Shown here one piece after another: positions 12,412 through 20,932 of a stretch of 64,000 nucleotides of DNA. The stretch's first letter is position 1. Every line of letters begins with the position of its first letter. Location: positions 2,418,001 through 2,482,000 of the forward strand of contig NZ_CP092535.1 in the NCBI RefSeq assembly GCF_022437945.1, written 5' to 3'. The notes beneath the pieces were generated by a model. The model was not told where the DNA came from, searched no databases, and saw only the letters and a program-made list of their open reading frames with translations. The stretch is from Nocardioides sp. TF02-7 (lineage in GTDB: Bacteria; Actinomycetota; Actinomycetes; Propionibacteriales; Nocardioidaceae). Made by a program: the position numbers and the translations under genes.

Positions 12412-12490
12412 GGCCTTTCTCGGGGTCGAGTCGGCACTTCCGCGAGGTCGAGTGGGCATTTCCTCGCCGTCGAGTAGGGCCTTCCGGCCG
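12403..12490. repeat. Array of four 22-bp repeats, diverged subfamily
   Basis: Four consecutive units of exactly 22 bp start at 12403, 12425, 12447 and 12469. Each begins GTCGAGT (GCCGAGT in the first), followed by NGGC and a Y-rich stretch. A degenerate fifth unit may follow to about 12512. Read on the other strand the core is [G/T]GCCC[G/T]ACTCGAC, the same core as in the arrays near 15.5, 17.7 and 46.3 kb, but the remaining nine or ten bases differ. The first unit supplies the TAG stop codon of the dipeptidase gene. This is the only array between two genes in the same direction. Confidence 0.8.
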
Positions 12491-12526
12491 TCGGACCGAG
12501 GATTCTTCGCCATCGACCCCGGCCGT

Positions 12527-12539
12527 TAGACTCACTCAC
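12527..12539 (+). promoter_or_regulatory. Possible -10 box giving leaderless purF mRNA
   Basis: TAGACT at 12527-12532 fits the TANNNT -10 consensus and ends seven bases before the GTG start of purF. No purine-rich ribosome site lies between. This arrangement is typical of leaderless actinobacterial transcripts. No convincing -35 box is visible. Confidence 0.4.
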
Positions 12540-14000
12540 GTGTGCGGCGTATTCGGCGTCTGGGCGCCCGGTGAGGACGTCGCGAAGCTGACCTACTTCG
12601 GGCTCTACGCCCTCCAGCACCGCGGGCAGGAGTCCGCGGGCATCTCGGTCAGCAACGGTCGGCAGATCCTGGTCTACAAGGACATGGGGCTGGTCTCGCA
12701 GGTGTTCGACGAGAACACCCTGGAGTCCTTCGGCGGCCACCTCGCGGTCGGCCACTGCCGCTACTCCACGACCGGGGCCAGCACCTGGGAGAACGCGCAG
12801 CCGACGTTCCGCCCCACCGGCGCCGGCTCGATCGCCCTCGGCCACAACGGCAACCTCATCAACACCGCCGACCTCGCCGAGCTGGTGCGCGGGCTGCCGA
12901 GCGACGAGGGCGAGCTCGAGCTGCCGATCCGCGACCTCGAGGCCGCCACCAACGACACGAGCATCGTCACGGCGCTGCTCGCCCACCACCCCGACCAGTC
13001 GCTCGAGAGCCGGGCGCTCGAGGTGCTGCCGCAGGTCAGCGGCGCCTTCTCCTTCGTCTTCATGAACGAGGACACGCTCTACGCCGCCCGCGACCCCGAG
13101 GGCGTCCGCCCGTTGGTGCTCGGCCGGCTCGAGCGCGGCTGGGTCGTCGCGAGCGAGGACTCCGCGCTCGCCACCATCGGCGCCAGCGCCGTCCGCGAGG
13201 TCGAGCCCGGCGAGCTGCTCGTCATCGACGAGGGTGGCCTGCGCTCCTACAAGTTCGCCGAGCCGCGCCGCCGTGGCTGCGTCTTCGAGTACGTCTACCT
13301 CGCCCGGCCGGACGCCACGATCGCCGGCCGCAGCGTCCACGAGGCGCGGGTCGAGATGGGCCGGCGGCTGGCACGGGAGTTCCCGGTCGAGGCCGACCTG
13401 GTGATCCCCGTCCCCGAGTCGGGTACGCCGGCCGCGTCCGGCTACGCCCAGGAGAGCGGCATCCCGTTCGGCCAGGGCTTCGTCAAGAACGCCTACGTCG
13501 GCCGCACCTTCATCCAGCCCAGCCAGTCGCTGCGCCAGCTCGGCATCCGGCTCAAGCTCAACGCGCTCGAGCACATGATCCGCGGCAAGCGAGTCGTCGT
13601 CGTCGACGACTCGATCGTGCGCGGCAACACCCAGCGCGCCCAGGTCCGGATGCTTCGCGAGGCCGGCGCCACCGAGGTGCACGTCCGGATCTCGTCCCCG
13701 CCCGTCAAGTGGCCCTGCTTCTACGGCATCGACTTCGCGACGCGGGCCGAGCTGATCGCCAACGGCCTCGACGTCGACGAGATCGCCGCGAGCGTGGGCG
13801 CCGACAGCCTCGGCTACATCTCCCTCGACGGCATGATCGACGCGACCGGCCAGCCGGCCGGCAGTCTGTGCACGGCGTGCTTCACGGGTGAGTACCCCAT
13901 CCCGCTCCCCGACGAGAGCCGGCTCGGCAAGCACCTGCTCGAGGCGACGCTCGTGCCGAACACCCACGGCGAGTCGCTGCCCGTCTACAACAACCCCTGA
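12540..14000 (+). CDS. purF: Amidophosphoribosyltransferase
   Basis: This enzyme catalyses the first committed step of purine synthesis: PRPP plus glutamine gives 5-phosphoribosylamine. The GTG start places Cys directly after the initiator (V-CGVFGVWAPGED), giving the N-terminal nucleophile of class II glutamine amidotransferases. The glutaminase domain continues with YALQHRGQESAGI and HCRYSTTG. The phosphoribosyltransferase signature VVVVDDSIVRGNTQ is near residue 355. Cysteines in SLCTACFTGEYP near the C-terminus fit the iron-sulfur-type enzymes. The frame is intact for all 486 residues, unusual in this error-rich window. purM starts ten bases downstream, so they form an operon. Start choice rests on the family N-terminus, not on a ribosome site. 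Confidence 0.96.
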   Translation: MCGVFGVWAPGEDVAKLTYFGLYALQHRGQESAGISVSNGRQILVYKDMGLVSQVFDENTLESFGGHLAVGHCRYSTTGASTWENAQPTFRPTGAGSIALGHNGNLINTADLAELVRGLPSDEGELELPIRDLEAATNDTSIVTALLAHHPDQSLESRALEVLPQVSGAFSFVFMNEDTLYAARDPEGVRPLVLGRLERGWVVASEDSALATIGASAVREVEPGELLVIDEGGLRSYKFAEPRRRGCVFEYVYLARPDATIAGRSVHEARVEMGRRLAREFPVEADLVIPVPESGTPAASGYAQESGIPFGQGFVKNAYVGRTFIQPSQSLRQLGIRLKLNALEHMIRGKRVVVVDDSIVRGNTQRAQVRMLREAGATEVHVRISSPPVKWPCFYGIDFATRAELIANGLDVDEIAASVGADSLGYISLDGMIDATGQPAGSLCTACFTGEYPIPLPDESRLGKHLLEATLVPNTHGESLPVYNNP

Positions 14001-14009
14001 GGAGCCCCC

Positions 14010-15072
14010 GTGCGCCCCAACGCCTACGCCCGCGCCGGTGTCGACATCGAGGCCGCGGACCGTGCGGTCGACCTGATGAAGGAGTGGGTCGAGAAGGCGC
14101 GCCGACCCGAGATGGTGGGCGGGCTCGGAGGCTTCGCCGGGCTGTTCGACGCGACCGCGCTGACGGCGTACCGCCGGCCCCCTGCTGGCCACCTCGACCG
14201 ACGGTGTGGGCACCAAGGTCGCGATCGCGCAGGCGATGGACAAGCACGACACGATCGGGTTCGACCTGGTCGGGATGGTCGTCGACGACCTGGTCGTGTG
14301 CGGTGCCGAGCCGCTGTTCATGACCGACTACATCGCCACCGGCAAGGTGGTCCCGGAGCGGATCGCCGCGATCGTCAAGGGCATCGCCGAGGCGTGCGTC
14401 GAGGCCGGCTGCGCGCTGGTCGGCGGCGAGACCGCCGAGCACCCCGGGCTCCTGGGGGAGGACGAGTACGACGTCGCCGGCGCCACGACCGGCGTGGTCG
14501 AGGCCGACGAGCTGCTCGGTGCCGCGCGGGTGCAGACCGGCGACGTGGTGATCGCGATGGCGTCGAGCGGCCTGCACTCCAACGGCTACTCGCTCGCGCG
14601 GCACGTGCTGCTCACCGAGGCCGGCTGGGCCCTCGACCGGCAGGTCGACGAGCTCGGGAGGACGCTCGGCGAGGAGCTGCTCGAGCCGACCGTCATCTAC
14701 GCGAAGGCCGGTCTTGCGCTCGCCCGCGAGACCGACACCCACGCGATGGCCCACGTCACCGGCGGCGGGCTCGCCGCCAACCTGGCCCGGGTGATGCCGA
14801 AGGAGCTGCGGGCGACCCTCGACCGCACCACCTGGGCGCCGCCGCCGGTCTTCGACGTCGTCCGGAAGGTCGGCGCCGTCGAGCAGGCCGACCTGGAGGC
14901 CACCCTCAACTGCGGTGTCGGCATGGTCGCGCTGACCGCCCCCGACGCCGTCGACGACGCGCTCGGGCGGCTGCGCGACCACGGGATCACCGCCTGGGTG
15001 GCCGGCGAGGTCGACGCCGACCCGGAGCAGGCGGGGACCGTGCGGCTGGTGGGACAGCACCCCGGCTGGTGA
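14010..15072 (+). CDS. purM: Phosphoribosylformylglycinamidine cyclo-ligase (AIR synthetase)
   Basis: This enzyme closes the imidazole ring in purine synthesis: FGAM plus ATP gives aminoimidazole ribonucleotide. The N-terminus YARAGVDIEAADRAVDLMKE, the nucleotide loop STDGVGTKVAIAQ, GFDLVGMVVDDLVVCGAEPL and ALVGGETAEHPG are all present. The family length of about 354 residues is recovered once one extra C near 14180 is removed (TAYRRPLLATS). The GTG start at 14010 follows GAGGAG by a short gap and lies ten bases after the purF stop, indicating one transcript. The C-terminus ends VRLVGQHPGW. The order purF-purM-DUF3073 is common in actinobacteria. Confidence 0.95.
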
Positions 15073-15138
15073 CGCCTGCGCCTCGCGCGCGAGGTGACCA
15101 ACTCGACACTCGGAATCGCCGAACGCATCTCGGTGTGC

Positions 15139-15165
15139 GGGAACACCCACCGAGCAGGTAGCGTT
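15139..15165 (+). promoter_or_regulatory. ECF-type (SigR/SigH- or SigE-like) promoter candidate
   Basis: GGGAAC at 15139-15144 and CGTT at 15162-15165 are separated by 17 bases. This matches the GGGAAY-N16-20-CGTT layout known for actinobacterial oxidative or envelope stress sigma factors. It lies about 70 bases before the DUF3073 start. A small stem CCGGGGC/GCCCCGG (15193-15211, loop CACGA) sits in the predicted leader. Confidence 0.45.
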
Positions 15166-15236
15166 GTCCTCACGAGACCTTGAATAAGCCGTCCGGGGCC
15201 ACGAGCCCCGGCCAAGTGTGCGAGGGGCTGGACCCT

Positions 15237-15416
15237 ATGGGCCGCGGCCGAGCGAAAGCCAAGCAGACGAAGGTCGCGCGCGACCTCAAGTACCGCACGC
15301 ACGAGACTGACCTCAGTGCGCTGGCGCGAGAGCTCCACGGCGAGACCTCCGCCGAGCCCGACCCGGTCGACGAGTTCGACCAGTGGTCGGGCTACGCCGA
15401 GCCCCCGCGCGACTGA
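15237..15416 (+). CDS. DUF3073 small basic protein
   Basis: A 59-residue protein starting [20 protein letters not shown], the diagnostic N-terminus of the DUF3073 family found almost only in actinobacteria. The basic N-terminal half (residues 1-20) is followed by an acidic, Trp-containing tail ending [12 protein letters not shown]. No catalytic motif is visible and the family function is not known. The ATG at 15237 is chosen over an upstream in-frame TTG because the family begins MGRGR and an AGGGG site precedes it. It follows purM on the same strand but has its own stress-type promoter candidate. An inverted 22-bp repeat array separates it from the convergent dehydrogenase gene. Confidence 0.9.
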   Translation: MGRGRAKAKQTKVARDLKYRTHETDLSALARELHGETSAEPDPVDEFDQWSGYAEPPRD

Positions 15417-15437
15417 CACTCTCCCGCGCGCCTCGGT

Positions 15438-15601
15438 GTTGAATCGGGTGTTGTGGCGCGTCGAATCCGGCCTCGTGGCGCGGTGAGTCGGGTGTCGTGG
15501 CGCGTTCGCGTCGCCATGAGGCCCGACTCGACCCGCCATGAGGCCCGACTCGACCCGCCACGAGGCCCGACTCGACCCGCCACGAGGCCCGATTCGACCT
15601 C
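15438..15601. repeat. Inverted array of 22-bp repeats (3 minus + 4 plus units)
   Basis: Three units in minus orientation start at 15438, 15460 and 15482 (G-T-[T/C]-GAATC-type starts). After a 10-bp centre (15504-15513), four units in plus orientation start at 15514, 15536, 15558 and 15580, with core CCACGAGGCCCGACTCGAC plus three bases. Periodicity is exactly 22 bp on both sides. An inverted partial copy, CTCGTGGCGGG, closes the array at 15600-15610. The transcript could fold into a hairpin with arms of about 66-88 bases. The array fills the space between the stops of two convergent genes (15416 and the corrected 15619). Confidence 0.9.
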
Positions 15602-15618
15602 GTGGCGGGCCGACGGAG

Positions 15619-16742
15619 TCAGCCGAGCCAGATGCCGCGCAGGCGCCCGACCCTCACGGATCCGCTGCTCGGCGATCCGGTCGGCAGCGGTAGCGGTCGG
15701 GACACCCTCCGACCGCGCCCGCTCGAGGACCGCGCGGGTGGTGTCGTAGATGCCCGCCGCACGCTGGCGGGCGCGCTCGAAGCTGAAGCCCTCGAACTCG
15801 TCGGCGACCTGGATCAGGCCGCCCGCGTTGACGACGTAGTCCGGCGCGTAGACGATCCCGCGCTCCTCGACCAGCTTCTCCACGCCCGGGTGGGCCAGCT
15901 GGTTGTTGGCCGCGCCGCAGACGACGCGGGCGCCCAGCGTCCGCACGACCGCGTCGTCGAGCGCACCGCCGAGCGCGCACGGGGCGTAGACGTCGAGCTC
16001 GGCAGCGACCAGGTCGGCGGTGGACCCGACGACCCCCACCGACGGGTGCTCGTCGGCCACCCGGGCGACCGCCGCCGGGTTGACGTCGGTCACGACCACG
16101 TCGGCCCCGGCCTCGACCAGGTGGCCCACGAGGTGGCGGCCGACCTTGCCCACGCCGGCCACACCGACGGTGCGGCCCTCCAGCACGGCGGAGGCGTTGG
16201 CGCCCCCACGCGAACTCCGCGGCGGCCAGCATCCCCCGGAACACGCCGTACGCCGTCAGCACGCTGCTGTCGCCGGCCCCGCCGTGGGCCTCGGTGCGGC
16301 CGGTGACGTGGCGCGACTCGCGTGCGATGAGGTCCATGTCGTCGCTGAAGGTGCCGACGTCGCACGCGGTGATGTAGCGGCCGCCGAGGGACTCGACGAA
16401 CCGGCCGTAGGCGCGGAGCAGCGCCTCTGACTTGAGGCCGGCCGGGTCCCCGATGATGACGGCCTTGCCGCCGCCGAGGTCGAGGCCTGCGACGGCCGCC
16501 TTGTAGGTCATCCCGCGGGACAGCGCGAGCACGTCGGCGAGCGCGTCGGCCGTCGAGGCGTAGGGGTAGAAGCGGGTGCCGCCGAGTGCCGGTCCGAGGG
16601 CGGTGGAGTGGATCGCGATGATCGCGCGGAGACCGCTGGCGGGGTCGTTGGCGACGACGACCTGCTCGTGCTCGAGCCCCTGGTCGAGCAGGTCGGTCGT
16701 GGATACCGACGGTACGGGCGGGGTACTGGTGCTGTCGGACAT
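15619..16742 (-). CDS. Glu/Leu/Phe/Val dehydrogenase (leucine dehydrogenase type)
   Basis: A NAD-dependent oxidative deaminase of branched-chain or aromatic amino acids. The N-terminal domain carries LGGTRFYPY and [19 protein letters not shown] with the catalytic Lys. The C-terminal Rossmann domain starts [15 protein letters not shown] and contains CGAANNQL and YVVNAGGLI. An indel near 16200 splits the two domains. Near the 3' end the raw frame runs on through the repeat array. Removing one base from the G run at about 15650 gives ...[14 protein letters not shown] and a TGA at 15619-15621, which is the usual family ending, so I place the stop there. Length is about 373 residues. Exact substrate preference (Leu, Val or Phe) cannot be read. 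Confidence 0.9.
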
Positions 16743-16961
16743 GGTGGTGTCACTTCCTTCCGGCCACGGGGTGGGTGGCGATGGGTTCGCCGGCCGCGGG
16801 GGGTGGTGCGGCCGGGTGGGTCCACCCTAGGACCGAGTGACGTGCGCCACCACCGGGCACACCAGGACGACGACCCGCGGAGGAGTGACGGAGTGCAGGC
16901 CGATCCCGGGCGGGCCGACGCCGTACGCAACCAGCGGCGCGGGTCGCCGCGTCGTACGGAC

Positions 16962-17591
16962 ATGCGTCTCCTCCGCCCAGTCGCCGCTCTCGTCGTCGGC
17001 GCCCTGGCCGTCCTGCTGTCGTGCCTCGGCGTGGGCACCGCCGGCGCGACCCCGACCGCCGACTGCGACTGCACGACGAGCGGCATCGAGGAACAGGCCA
17101 GGTGGGCCGACGTCGTGTTCACCGGCGAGCTGCTCGCCTCGGTCGCGGACGGCGACGTCGTGCAGCACTCCTTCCGGGTGGTCGAGGTCTACGACGGCGC
17201 GGCGGCGGCGTCCACCGACGTCACCACCCGCGGCGCACCCGACTGCGCGACCCCGTTGCTCGAGGAGGGCGGCACGTACGTCGTCTTCGCCCAGGGTGCC
17301 CGGGACGGGCTGACCACCACGGGCTGCAGCGGCACCTGCGCCGCAACGGACGCCTACGTCGACCGGGTCCGCGCGGCGCTCGGGGACGGCACGTCGCCTG
17401 TCGACGACGCCGAGGCCGACGGCGGGACCGACGGGGTCACCGGTCCGGGTGCCGACGGCCCGGCGGGCGGCGAGGACGAGGACGAGCTGCTCGCCGTGGT
17501 GGCGGGCGCCGCGGCGGTGCTCATCGTCGGCGCGATCGGCGTCGGTGTGTGGCGGCGCGCCCGCGGGCGGAAGGTCGCGACCCGGGCCTGA
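16962..17591 (+). CDS. Secreted, C-terminally membrane-anchored TIMP/netrin-like protein
   Basis: The 209-residue protein has a signal peptide (MRLLRPVAALVVGALAVLLS, cleavage after AGA). The mature N-terminus contains a CDC pair followed by ADVVFTGELLAS, the pattern of bacterial proteins related to tissue-inhibitor-of-metalloproteinase folds. Four further cysteines lie around residues 88-128. A Gly/Asp-rich acidic linker leads to one C-terminal helix (LLAVVAGAAAVLIVGAIGVGV) and a basic tail WRRARGRK, so the domain should sit outside the membrane. The frame is intact. Target and role are unknown. It diverges from the dehydrogenase gene. A nine-unit 22-bp array begins 13 bases after the stop. 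Confidence 0.7.
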   Translation: MRLLRPVAALVVGALAVLLSCLGVGTAGATPTADCDCTTSGIEEQARWADVVFTGELLASVADGDVVQHSFRVVEVYDGAAAASTDVTTRGAPDCATPLLEEGGTYVVFAQGARDGLTTTGCSGTCAATDAYVDRVRAALGDGTSPVDDAEADGGTDGVTGPGADGPAGGEDEDELLAVVAGAAAVLIVGAIGVGVWRRARGRKVATRA

Positions 17592-17603
17592 GCCGGTCGG
17601 GGA

Positions 17604-17801
17604 CCACCAGGGCCGACTCGACGCGCCACGGGGGCCGATTCAACACACCACGAGGCCCGATTCGACGAGCCACGGGGGCCGATTCGACCCACCACGAGGC
17701 CCGATTCAACGCGCCACGGGGGCCGATTCAACCCACCACGGGGCCCGATTCAATCCACCACGACACCCGATTCAACCCACCACGACACCCGATTCGACGG
17801 T
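17604..17801. repeat. Nine-unit 22-bp tandem repeat array, single orientation
   Basis: Nine perfect-length units start at 17604, 17626, 17648, 17670, 17692, 17714, 17736, 17758 and 17780. Consensus is CCAC-GAGGC-CCGATTC[G/A]AC plus three variable bases. The five-base block alternates between GGGGG and GAGGC over units 2-6, giving a 44-bp higher-order period; the last two units carry GACAC. The array ends flush at the TGA stop (17801-17803) of the convergent oxidoreductase gene. No indel interrupts the 22-bp phase. Confidence 0.93.
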
Positions 17802-19411
17802 CAGCGGCGCAGCAGGGACTTCCCGGTGGCGACGGTGTCGTGGACGCGGGCGTGGAACAGGGCGGCGCGGGCGGCGTTGCGGCCGCAGGCGCCGTGCACG
17901 CCGCCGCCGGGGTGGGCGGAGGCGGAGGCGAGGTAGAGGCCGCGGATGCCGGTCTCCGGGCGGCCGCGCAGCGCCGGGACCGGCCGGAAGACCAGCTGCT
18001 GCTGGAGCTGGGCGGTGCCGCCGTTGAGGGCGCCGCCGACGAGGTTGGCGTTGCGGGCCTCCAGCTCGACCGGCCCGAGCACCCGGCGGGCGGTGACGAG
18101 CGACCCGAAGCCCGGGGCGTGCCGCTCGATCCGCTCCTGCATCCGGTCGGCGTACCGCTCGAGGTCGTCGTGGTCCCACCGCCCCGCGACGGTGCCGCCG
18201 GCGTCGTCGACCAGCGCCTCGGGCTGCGGCACGTGGGTGTAGGCCCACATCGACTCGGTGCCGACGGGGAGCGGGACGGGTCGGCGGTCGACATCTGCCC
18301 GATGAGCACGAACGGCCGGTCCGGGACGACGCCGGCGTTGAGCTGGTCCTGCGTGCGGTTGAGCTCGGCCACCGAGTCGGCGAGGTGGACGGTGCCGGGC
18401 GGTGCGGCCGGCTGGTCGGCCCACGGCACCGGCCCGGAGAGCGCCCAGTCGACCTTCACGGTGGCCGGGTCGGTCTTGAACCCCCGCATCTGCCGGCGCA
18501 CCCGCCGGGGGACGTCCGCCGGGGCCAGCAGCCGCCCGAACAGCGCCGGCGCCGCCACGTCGGCCAGGACCGCACGGCGTACGGCGACCCGCTCGCCGTC
18601 CGCGGTCCGCACCCCGGTGGCCCGGCCGTCGGTCACGTCGATCCCGACGACCTCGCAGCCGCAGCGGATCTCGCCGCCGCGCTCGCTGAGGCGGCGGGCG
18701 AGGGCCTCGCTCAGCCGTCCCGCGCCGCCCTCGGGCACGGGGAAGCCGACCGTCTGGCCGAGCATGGTCAGCATGAGGCCGAGCAGCCCGGAGCCGGGGG
18801 AGCCGAGCGGGATGTCGGAGTGTGCGGCGTTGCCCGCCAGCAGCAGCTGCGGGCCCTCGCCGCCGAACCGTTCACGGCCCAGGTCGAGCACCGGGCCGAG
18901 CAGCGTGCGCACCAGGTCGAGGCCGCCGGTGCGGGCCACCCCGGGCAGGGGCACGGACGCCGGCCCGCAGCGGCGGGAACGGCGACAACAGGGCGTCGGT
19001 CACCCGGTCGCCGTACGCGTCCCACGAGCGCGCAAGGTCGAGCCACGCCTCGCCGTCGCCCGGGTGGGCGGCGTCGAGGCCGGCGGCGGTGCGCTCGCGG
19101 TCGCGGTGGAGCAGCGCCCACCCGTCCGCCCAGCGGTGGCCCAGCACGGCCGGCGCGTGCCGCCACCGCAGGCCGTGGCGCTCCAGCTCGAGGGAGCGCA
19201 GCACGGGCGACGCCGCGCCGAGCGGGTAGAAGGCGCTGAAGGTGTCGTGGACGAAGGCCGGGTCGAGCTCGCGGTCGCTGCGCACCGCGCCGCCGACCTC
19301 AGGCTGCGCCTCGAGCACGAGCACGGACCAGCCCCGGTCGGCGAGCCAGTTGGCGGCCACGAGGCCGTTGGGTCCCGCGCCGACGACGACCACGTCCGGG
19401 CTGGTGGGCAT
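17801..19411 (-). CDS. FAD-dependent oxidoreductase, phytoene-desaturase/CrtI-like
   Basis: The N-terminus DVVVVGAGPNGLVAANWLAD is the dinucleotide-binding Rossmann motif, followed by VLEAQPEVGGAVRS. The C-terminal flavin-binding region is GLYLASASAHPGGGVHGACG. This places it in the phytoene dehydrogenase-related NAD(P)/FAD oxidoreductases. Length is about 535 residues after correction. Indels near 18970 (after FPPLRAG) and 18275 (before VGTESMWAYTHVPQPE) split the gene into three ORFs. No carotenoid genes lie nearby, so a carotenoid role is not supported. The start codon overlaps the stop of the upstream SRPBCC gene (TGATG), so translation is probably coupled. Substrate unknown. Confidence 0.85.
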
Positions 19412-19848
19412 CAGTCGGTGCGACCCTCCGCGACGTAGGAGAGCCGGTGCAGCGTCTCGCTGTTGCGCCAGTTGAGCAACGGTGCCCGCACCGGCTTCGG
19501 CAGGAGGACCGCCGGGCCCGAGGCGGCGTCCTCCTCGATGACGACCTCGGTGTCCTCGCCCCGGGGCAGCAGCCGGAAGGTCACCTCCGCCTCGCCGGCC
19601 GGCCAGGCACGGGCCCGGAGCCGGAGCATGGTCGGCGGGTCGCTGTCGATGACCGAGGTGCTGTCGTTGATGACGAGCGGCCAGCTGCCCACCGAGTGGT
19701 GCAGGGCGCTGCCCGGGGCGGGCCAGTCGTCGTCGACGTCGCGCATCCGGGTCGCGCCGACCACGAACAGCGGGTAGAGCCAGCCGTCGGCGAGGACGCT
19801 CCAGACGCGGTCGACGCTGGCGTGGATGGTGCGCCGGTAGACGCTCAT
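19411..19848 (-). CDS. SRPBCC (START/Bet v1-like) family protein
   Basis: A 145-residue intact protein starting MSVYRRTIHASVDRVWSVLADGWLYPLFVVGATRMRD. The early I-x-A-x-x-x-x-V-W-x-V-L-x-D pattern is typical of polyketide-cyclase-like SRPBCC proteins, which hold hydrophobic ligands in a helix-grip cavity. The middle shows TMLRLRARAWPAGEAEVTFRL and the end a Leu-rich C-terminal helix. It has no signal peptide. It is first in a two-gene unit with the FAD oxidoreductase, whose ATG overlaps its TGA. A role in presenting or removing a lipid-like substrate of that enzyme is possible but only inferred. Confidence 0.8.
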   Translation of the reverse strand: MSVYRRTIHASVDRVWSVLADGWLYPLFVVGATRMRDVDDDWPAPGSALHHSVGSWPLVINDSTSVIDSDPPTMLRLRARAWPAGEAEVTFRLLPRGEDTEVVIEEDAASGPAVLLPKPVRAPLLNWRNSETLHRLSYVAEGRTD

Positions 19849-20027
19849 CGCTGGGTGTGCTCCGGCGACTGCATGCGGGGCTCCTCGGTCGGGTGTCGGT
19901 CGGCTCGGGTGCGGGTCATGGCGGTGGGCCGGTACCCGGCGCGCAGACGCGGCATACGAGCCGCCGCGGTGGCCGCGGCGCGCGGTGGTCGCCCGGGCGC
20001 CCGCCTTCGTGTGCGCGGGTCGGCCGT

Positions 20028-20033
20028 GGGTAC
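20028..20033 (+). promoter_or_regulatory. GGGTAC -10 box, SigB/SigF-like
   Basis: GGGTAC lies ten bases before the GTG start of the short-chain dehydrogenase. The -35 position holds only a weak GTG at 20009, 16 bases upstream. It matches the GGGTA[C/T] -10 element of actinobacterial SigB/SigF promoters and recurs upstream of several genes in this block. Confidence 0.4.
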
Positions 20034-20042
20034 CGCCGACCC

Positions 20043-20932
20043 GTGATCTCCTCCGACGACGTGGTCCTGGTCACCGGCGCCTCCAGCGGCATCGGGCTCG
20101 AGGTCGCGCGGCGGGCGGCCGAGCGAGGCGCGCACGTGGAGCTCCTGGCCCGCGGCCGGCACGGCCTCGACGAGGCTGCGGCCCGCTGCACCGAGGCGGG
20201 CGCCGCCTCGGCGGAGGTGCACCCGTGCGACGTCGGCGACCACGAGCAGGTCGCCGCCGCGGTGGCCGACGTCGTCGGCCGCCACGGGCGCCTCGACGCG
20301 GTCGTCAACGCCGCCGGCGTGTTCGCGTTCGGGCGGCTGACGGACGTCCCGGTGGAGGTGTTCGAACGGGTGGTGCGCACCAACCTGCTCGGGTCGGCGT
20401 ACGTCGCCCGGGCCACGCTCCCGGTGCTGCGGGCGCGCGGCGAGGGGTCGCTGGTCCTGTTCGGATCCCTGCTCGGCCACATCGTCTCTCCCTACGCCGC
20501 GCCGTACGTCGTCAGCAAGTGGGGCGTCCGCGCCCTGGTCCGCGTCCTCCAGGCGGAGAACCGCGACCGGCCGGGCATCCGGGTCGGCTACGCCGCACCC
20601 GCCGGCGTGGACACCCCGATCTACCAGCGCGCGGCCAACTACGTCGGCCACCCGCTGAGCCCGCCGGAGCCGGCGAGCGACGTGGGCACCGTGGCCCGCG
20701 ACGTCCTCGACTTCCTCGACGGCCGCCGGCGGCGCGCGTTCGGCGACCACGCTGCCGCGGGCGTTCCACCTCGCCGCGCGGGTCGGGTGCACCGTGCTGC
20801 CCGCCCGGGTCTACGACGCCGTCGGCAAGGTCGTGCTCGCCGCCGCGGTCACCGACCGCGGCGAGACCGTCGAGAACGGCCCCGGCGCGGTGCTCGAGCC
20901 CGACGTCAGGACGGGCTCCGCCACCCCCGTAG
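20043..20932 (+). CDS. Short-chain dehydrogenase/reductase (SDR)
   Basis: An NAD(P)-dependent oxidoreductase. VVLVTGASSGIGLEVARRAAE is the TGxxxGIG cofactor loop. NAAG, the catalytic Ser region (LFGSLLGHIVSPYAAP) and Y-x-x-x-K (YVVSK) are in order. The proline-rich tail ENGPGAVLEP is typical of stress-associated SDRs with about 300 residues. An indel near 20755 shifts the frame (AFHLAARVGCTVLPARVYDAVGKVVLAAAV after repair). Removing one C from the run at 20924-20928 produces TAG at 20930-20932. The same correction gives a stop to the convergent SDR, so the two 3' ends overlap by about 27 bases. The GTG start is supported by the nearby promoter box. Substrate unknown. Confidence 0.82.

Noticed and set aside
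15392..15618. Dehydrogenase reading frame continuing through the repeat array, giving a repeat-coded protein tail
   Set aside because: Removing one base from the G run near 15650 gives the family-typical end RLRGIWLG and a stop at 15619, so the tail is an error product.
17604..17801. CRISPR array
   Set aside because: Units are contiguous with no spacers between them, and no cas genes are present.
17801..19411. Carotenoid biosynthesis locus
   Set aside because: Only a CrtI-like fold is present; no phytoene synthase, cyclase or prenyltransferase lies nearby.
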